Positions 5,759 through 8,124 of a stretch of DNA of 8,124 bases are shown piece after piece; the first letter of the stretch is position 1; every line of letters starts with the position of its first letter. The DNA is from Anaerolineae bacterium (GTDB lineage: Bacteria > Chloroflexota > Anaerolineae > E26-bin7). The notes under the pieces are model-generated. The model did no database searches and had not been told where the DNA came from. It saw nothing but the letters and a program-made list of their open reading frames with translations. The stretch is taken from assembly GCA_029933115.1 (NCBI GenBank), contig JAOZOT010000017.1, forward strand, positions 14,495-22,618. The letters are read 5' to 3'. Both the position numbers and the translations under genes were made by a program.

Positions 5759-5793
5759 ATTTGGGGTGCAATCCAATTTGTAAGGAGGAAAAA

Positions 5794-6207
5794 ATGACAG
5801 ACTGTATCCGTTTCGTGCCAGAGGATCACCGCTCTCCGGCCGCCTGCCAAAAAGAACCGGAAGCCGTCTTCCAGGCTCTGCGCAGGCACTTTCCCCACGA
5901 GGTGAGTTGGGATTCATCGTCAGAGGGTGCCTCTCTGAGGGTGACCCTGCCCGAAGGGGTTAGTGCCAGGGAACTGTCGGAGTGGGCCAGGCGAGAAAAG
6001 GTCATCTTCAGCCTGGATACCGAGGCAAAGGGTCAAGCCCATGAGCATGGAGTTGAAGGTGCACGTGACGCCATGTACCTCTATTGGGCCCACCTGGAAC
6101 AGGCCGAGGTCGAGGAGGGCATCAAGCGCCTGGGAAAGCTCATTGTCAGGTACATGGATCGAGCCGATGGGTTCGGAAGGTCTTCCCACTGCTTCATAGG
6201 GCCTTAA
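5794..6207 (+). CDS. Lone C-terminal domain of a PLP aminotransferase (MocR/LysN-like)
   Basis: The 137-residue protein has a strong ribosome-binding site (TAAGGAGG, 5781-5788) five bases from the ATG. Its body resembles the small C-terminal domain of fold-type I aminotransferases: ALRRHFPHEVSW, then LRVTLPEGVSARELSEWARREKVIF (about 49-73), then EQAEVEEGIKRLGKLI near the C-terminus. This corresponds to the family's pattern of F-W-x-LPEG, ELLxxAxxxGV and S-x-EEIEEGIRRL. The large PLP-binding domain with its Schiff-base lysine is absent. The position of the usual substrate-carboxylate arginine (R-L-N-F-S) reads AMYLYWAH, with no arginine. It is therefore either a relic with a fresh start or a domain recruited as a binding or regulatory protein. 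It stops 17 nt before the insertion-sequence end. Family similarity is from memory of motifs only. Confidence 0.65.
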   Translation: MTDCIRFVPEDHRSPAACQKEPEAVFQALRRHFPHEVSWDSSSEGASLRVTLPEGVSARELSEWARREKVIFSLDTEAKGQAHEHGVEGARDAMYLYWAHLEQAEVEEGIKRLGKLIVRYMDRADGFGRSSHCFIGP

Positions 6208-6224
6208 ATAATTTCGAGCAGTAA

Positions 6225-6240
6225 CTCAACTTTTGCAGTG
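6225..6240 (+). repeat. Left inverted end of the insertion sequence
   Basis: CTCAACTTTTGCAGTG is the inverse complement of 8054-8069 with two mismatches. It lies 17 bases beyond the stop of the aminotransferase-domain gene. Confidence 0.75.
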
Positions 6241-6274
6241 GCCTGGGAGGGCCAAGGAACGACCTGGAAGGGTC
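6239..6274 (+). other. Two tandem hairpins with matching loops in the insertion-sequence end
   Basis: TGGCC-TGGGAG-GGCCA (6239-6254) and GACC-TGGAAG-GGTC (6261-6274) are spaced 21 bases apart. The stem differs by a paired change (GGCC/GGCC against GACC/GGTC) and the loops differ at one base. They adjoin the left inverted end and may be transposase-binding or mRNA-end structures. Confidence 0.4.
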
Positions 6275-7359
6275 AAAGATATTAAAAAAGGAGCCACTTA
6301 AGGACTTGTTTGGGGAGAGGCACACACCTCCCCCTCCCCAGCTAGCCTCAGGTGGCTGGGCTAAGAGCGAACCGCCCGATTCCGGCAAGAGTAAGATCGG
6401 CGGCACACCGCCGCCAAAATCGGAGCCATCACTTCACGCAGTGTCTGCCCCTGAGTCAGGCCGGCACTGATGAAACAAGCCAGAGCCCACAAACACTGCG
6501 CCTGGGTGACCCGACGCCCAAACGGCACACTGCCCTCGAGATCGAACTCGATTTGACGCTGAAGCTTTTGTAAGAGAGCCTCGTCGTGGGGGGCGGCACG
6601 CAGTAAGCTGGAGGCGACGGCGACAAGGCCAATATGCCGGGATATGGCCCGAAAGTCCCGCACCTGATACCGGCCCAACCCCTCCGCCTTGCCCTCTTCG
6701 TGATAGACTTCAACGGGCCGGCGATGGCGACGGATGCGGGTGATCCCTACCGATTGCCGGTACAAGCGGTTCGAGATGTAGAAGGAGGGCGAATCGGAAA
6801 GGTCAGGTTGGGAAAAGTTGATGACCAGACGCTGTTTGCCGTAGTTGTGAATGCGATGAGTGTGACAGTAGCTGTAGTAGGTCTCCTTTTCGCCCTTGTA
6901 GGTGATGCCGATCTTGTGGAAGACCGGCTTACCCTCGGCGGCGAGGGCCTGGAGATGCTCTTGCTTGAGCCGTTGGGTGAACTCCGCCAGGGTGAGCCGA
7001 CCGCCCTTGAGGATGACCTGATCATCATCTGCCAGGGTGCCCACATAGGGTAGGCCCAGTTCTTGATCCAGGAAGCGACAGAAGGCCGGTTGAGTATACC
7101 GGTTGTCGAAGGTGACCGGCAACTTTAGGTCGGGCTGCTTCTCAACCCACTGCTGCAGCAAGTTGCGAGCAATCATCAATTTACTCTGATAAAGGGCGGC
7201 CACTTCCGGTTTATTCTGGTGACGTCGCCACACGCCCAAAAGGTACCGACGCCATTTCTTGGGGTTGCTCTCTTTGAGAGCGAACTTGCTCTCCCGCAGA
7301 CGAATGCCCGCCGCTAGCAGGCCCTGCTCCAGCTTTTCCAGGTTTGCCGGCTTCCACAA

Positions 7360-7366
7360 TTGGAAG
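7360..7366 (+). repeat. Target-site duplication, left copy
   Basis: TTGGAAG directly abuts the left end of the miniature element and is identical to 7518-7524. Confidence 0.85.
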
Positions 7367-7517
7367 CTGGACACTGGCGTTTTTGCTCGTAGTGACGGCT
7401 TTAGCCGTTCAGAATAGCGAAAAGCGACTGAAGTCGCCACTACGAACCACTACATCTTGGGGTTATATGCAGCTTGTTTACAAGATATGGTGGTATTCAA
7501 AATTCGCCAGACTCCAG
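7367..7517. mobile_element. 151-bp miniature inverted-repeat element inserted in the transposase
   Basis: The ends are CTGGACACTGGCG (7367-7379) and CGCCAGACTCCAG (7505-7517), inverted repeats matching at 11 of 13 positions; with a small gap the similarity continues into a T-rich stretch. The element is flanked by perfect 7-bp duplications (TTGGAAG). It has no coding capacity. Its centre holds the paired palindromes at 7387-7445. It must depend on a transposase encoded elsewhere; its ends are unlike those of the host insertion sequence, so the host is only its target. The family of the parent transposon is not known to me. Confidence 0.85.
7387..7445. repeat. Pair of convergent REP-like palindromes inside the miniature element
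   Basis: Unit 1 is TCGTAGTG (7387-7394) followed by the palindrome ACGGCT-TT-AGCCGT (7395-7408). Unit 2, on the other strand, is TCGTAGTG (7445-7438) followed by GCGACT-TC-AGTCGC (7437-7424). The two 8-bp feet form perfect inverted repeats. The two stems differ by paired changes that keep each one perfectly self-complementary. A GTAG foot beside a hairpin is the hallmark of REP sequences handled by RAYT (TnpA-REP) transposases; whether these belong to that class is inference. Confidence 0.75.
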
Positions 7518-7524
7518 TTGGAAG
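7518..7524 (+). repeat. Target-site duplication, right copy
   Basis: TTGGAAG directly follows the right inverted end of the miniature element and is identical to 7360-7366. Confidence 0.85.
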
Positions 7525-7994
7525 TAGAGCGGATAGTCAGTCTGATCATCACTGTAATGAAGGCTGACCGGGTTGTGAGCCCAGGTGTATCGTTCCTTAA
7601 CATGGTCGTAGAGATAGGCGATTTCATCGAAGTGCTGCCCATAGTGGGTCAAAAGTGTATCGTCAACACTGAGCACCCCTTTGGGCTTGATGCGGGTTCC
7701 TTCCAGGCTATCGAGCAGGGCCAATCGTTGCCGGTTCAACGCTGCTTCCGAGAAGGGACTTTCCGTCAGCAGACGGTTGAGGCTACTCTGATTGCGACTC
7801 TCGATGACAACAATGCGGTTGATACCATCCACAGTCTTGTTCTCGGACACGATCGGCCCACTCAGGTAGCGTTGGAACTGGATCAGCGATTGAGACGAAA
7901 ACACAGGCTCAAACCAGGGTGCATAGTGCTGAACAATGGTAGGAAATTCAACCAGTGCTAACATGGCCTCACCTTCTCCCCGGGTTCAGGGCTT

Positions 7995-8023
7995 ATGTTA
8001 CCACCTTATGGCTATGTTGACAA
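7995..8023 (-). promoter_or_regulatory. Putative transposase promoter
   Basis: Read on the minus strand, TTGTCA (8023-8018; five of six to consensus) is followed by a 17-base spacer and TAACAT (8000-7995; four of six). It lies inside the insertion sequence, about 30 bases upstream of the transposase ATG at 7964. Confidence 0.55.
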
Positions 8024-8053
8024 CCCGCTTGCCTTGGGTATCTGCTTGTAATG

Positions 8054-8069
8054 CGCTGCAAAAGTCGAG
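8054..8069 (+). repeat. Right inverted end of the insertion sequence
   Basis: CGCTGCAAAAGTCGAG is the inverse complement of 6225-6240 with two mismatches. Beyond it, 8070-8124 is A+T-rich and I see no feature in it. Confidence 0.75.
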
Positions 8070-8124
8070 ATTCTAATTGTAAAAGTTTCATGGGATTTGG
8101 CATTTGGCCGGTTGTGTGGTATAA

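Larger units (their letters stand above)
6361..7964 (-). pseudogene. IS701-like DDE transposase split by a miniature element
   Basis: Two minus-strand pieces make one gene. The first (7964 down to 7497) starts at an ATG with AAGGTGAGG upstream and encodes GVLSVDDTLLTHYG, the first catalytic Asp (D101), ending in DYPLYFQ. It then reads into the inserted element and stops. The second resumes at FQLWKPANLEK (about 7366 down) and carries the second Asp in LPVTFDNRY and the Glu in VEVYHEEGKAEGLGRYQVRDF. Removing 158 bp (element plus one target duplication) gives a continuous DYPLYFQLWKPANLEK and a full protein of about 481 residues with Asp 101, Asp 234 and Glu 370 or 371. No other frameshift is visible, so the break is recent. 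As it stands, no complete transposase can be made. The open frame starting at 7440 begins inside the element and is not a natural start. Confidence 0.88.
6225..8069 (-). mobile_element. IS701-like insertion sequence, degenerate
   Basis: The ends carry imperfect 16-bp inverted repeats: CTCAACTTTTGCAGTG at 6225-6240 and CGCTGCAAAAGTCGAG at 8054-8069, 14 of 16 matching. Between them lies one minus-strand DDE transposase gene (broken) and its promoter. The span is 1845 bp, or about 1687 bp once the nested miniature element and one target duplication are removed, which suits this family. I could not identify a convincing target duplication at the outer borders, so the exact ends may shift by a few bases. 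Bases 6241-6360 between the left end and the transposase stop are non-coding and hold two small hairpins. Confidence 0.75.

Noticed and set aside
6361..7440. A separate 359-residue minus-strand gene starting at 7440
   Set aside because: The GTG start lies within the REP-like palindrome of the inserted element; the real gene begins at 7964 and the first 27 residues are translated insertion sequence.
7387..7445. Short palindromic units as a CRISPR array
   Set aside because: There are only two units, in opposite orientation, with no regular spacers and no cas genes.
7344..7961. A 205-codon plus-strand open frame at the right side
   Set aside because: It runs opposite the transposase and through the miniature element; no start signal or family motif.
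8017..8022. TTGACA on the plus strand as a promoter reading out of the insertion sequence
   Set aside because: At 17 bases downstream there is no acceptable -10 box; the same bases fit better as the minus-strand -35 of the transposase.

Overview
The window is a bacterial chromosomal segment with canonical Shine-Dalgarno sites, mixed but mostly high G+C, and a mosaic structure. The YtxH-like and phasin-like small proteins, the SPASM-type radical SAM enzyme and the GTAG-footed palindromes would suit a Chloroflexota (Anaerolineae-like) genome. That assignment is inference only, because no rRNA or tRNA is present.

Region 1 (1-2693) is a plus-strand run of small and membrane-associated genes. It holds a YtxH-like one-helix membrane protein, a phasin-like coiled-coil protein, an ABC-2 type transport permease, an unrecognised helical protein and a 12-cysteine protein. 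The last three are tightly spaced and look co-transcribed. The cysteine-rich gene is followed in the same frame by the broken 3' tail of a paralogue.

Region 2 (2698-5464) is a glycosyltransferase / radical SAM / glycosyltransferase cassette. The first GT2 gene is intact and the radical SAM/SPASM gene is complete. The second GT2 gene is a wreck: its 5' part is divergent and A+T-rich, it carries a frameshift, and its 3' part is a 223-bp patch identical at every base to the first GT2. The homology then stops abruptly.

Region 3 (5465-6207) has a near-consensus extended -10 promoter, a 37-codon hydrophobic small ORF containing a perfect 8-bp hairpin, and a strong intrinsic terminator. The terminator lies just upstream of a gene that encodes only the C-terminal small domain of a fold-type I (MocR/LysN-like) aminotransferase. 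The layout suggests an attenuated leader, a small-RNA unit or a small membrane-peptide gene.

Region 4 (about 6225-8069) is a degenerate IS701-like insertion sequence on the minus strand, with 16-bp imperfect inverted ends and a recognisable promoter. Its transposase is split by a 151-bp miniature element that has its own inverted ends and a perfect 7-bp target duplication (TTGGAAG). Removing the element and one duplication restores the transposase frame exactly. Inside it sit two convergent REP-like palindromes bounded by TCGTAGTG/CACTACGA.

I did not find a CRISPR array or a complete, clearly new defence-type system. The strongest candidates for something undescribed are the miniature element, the promoter / small ORF / terminator / lone-domain unit, and the patchwork GT2 pair around the radical SAM gene.
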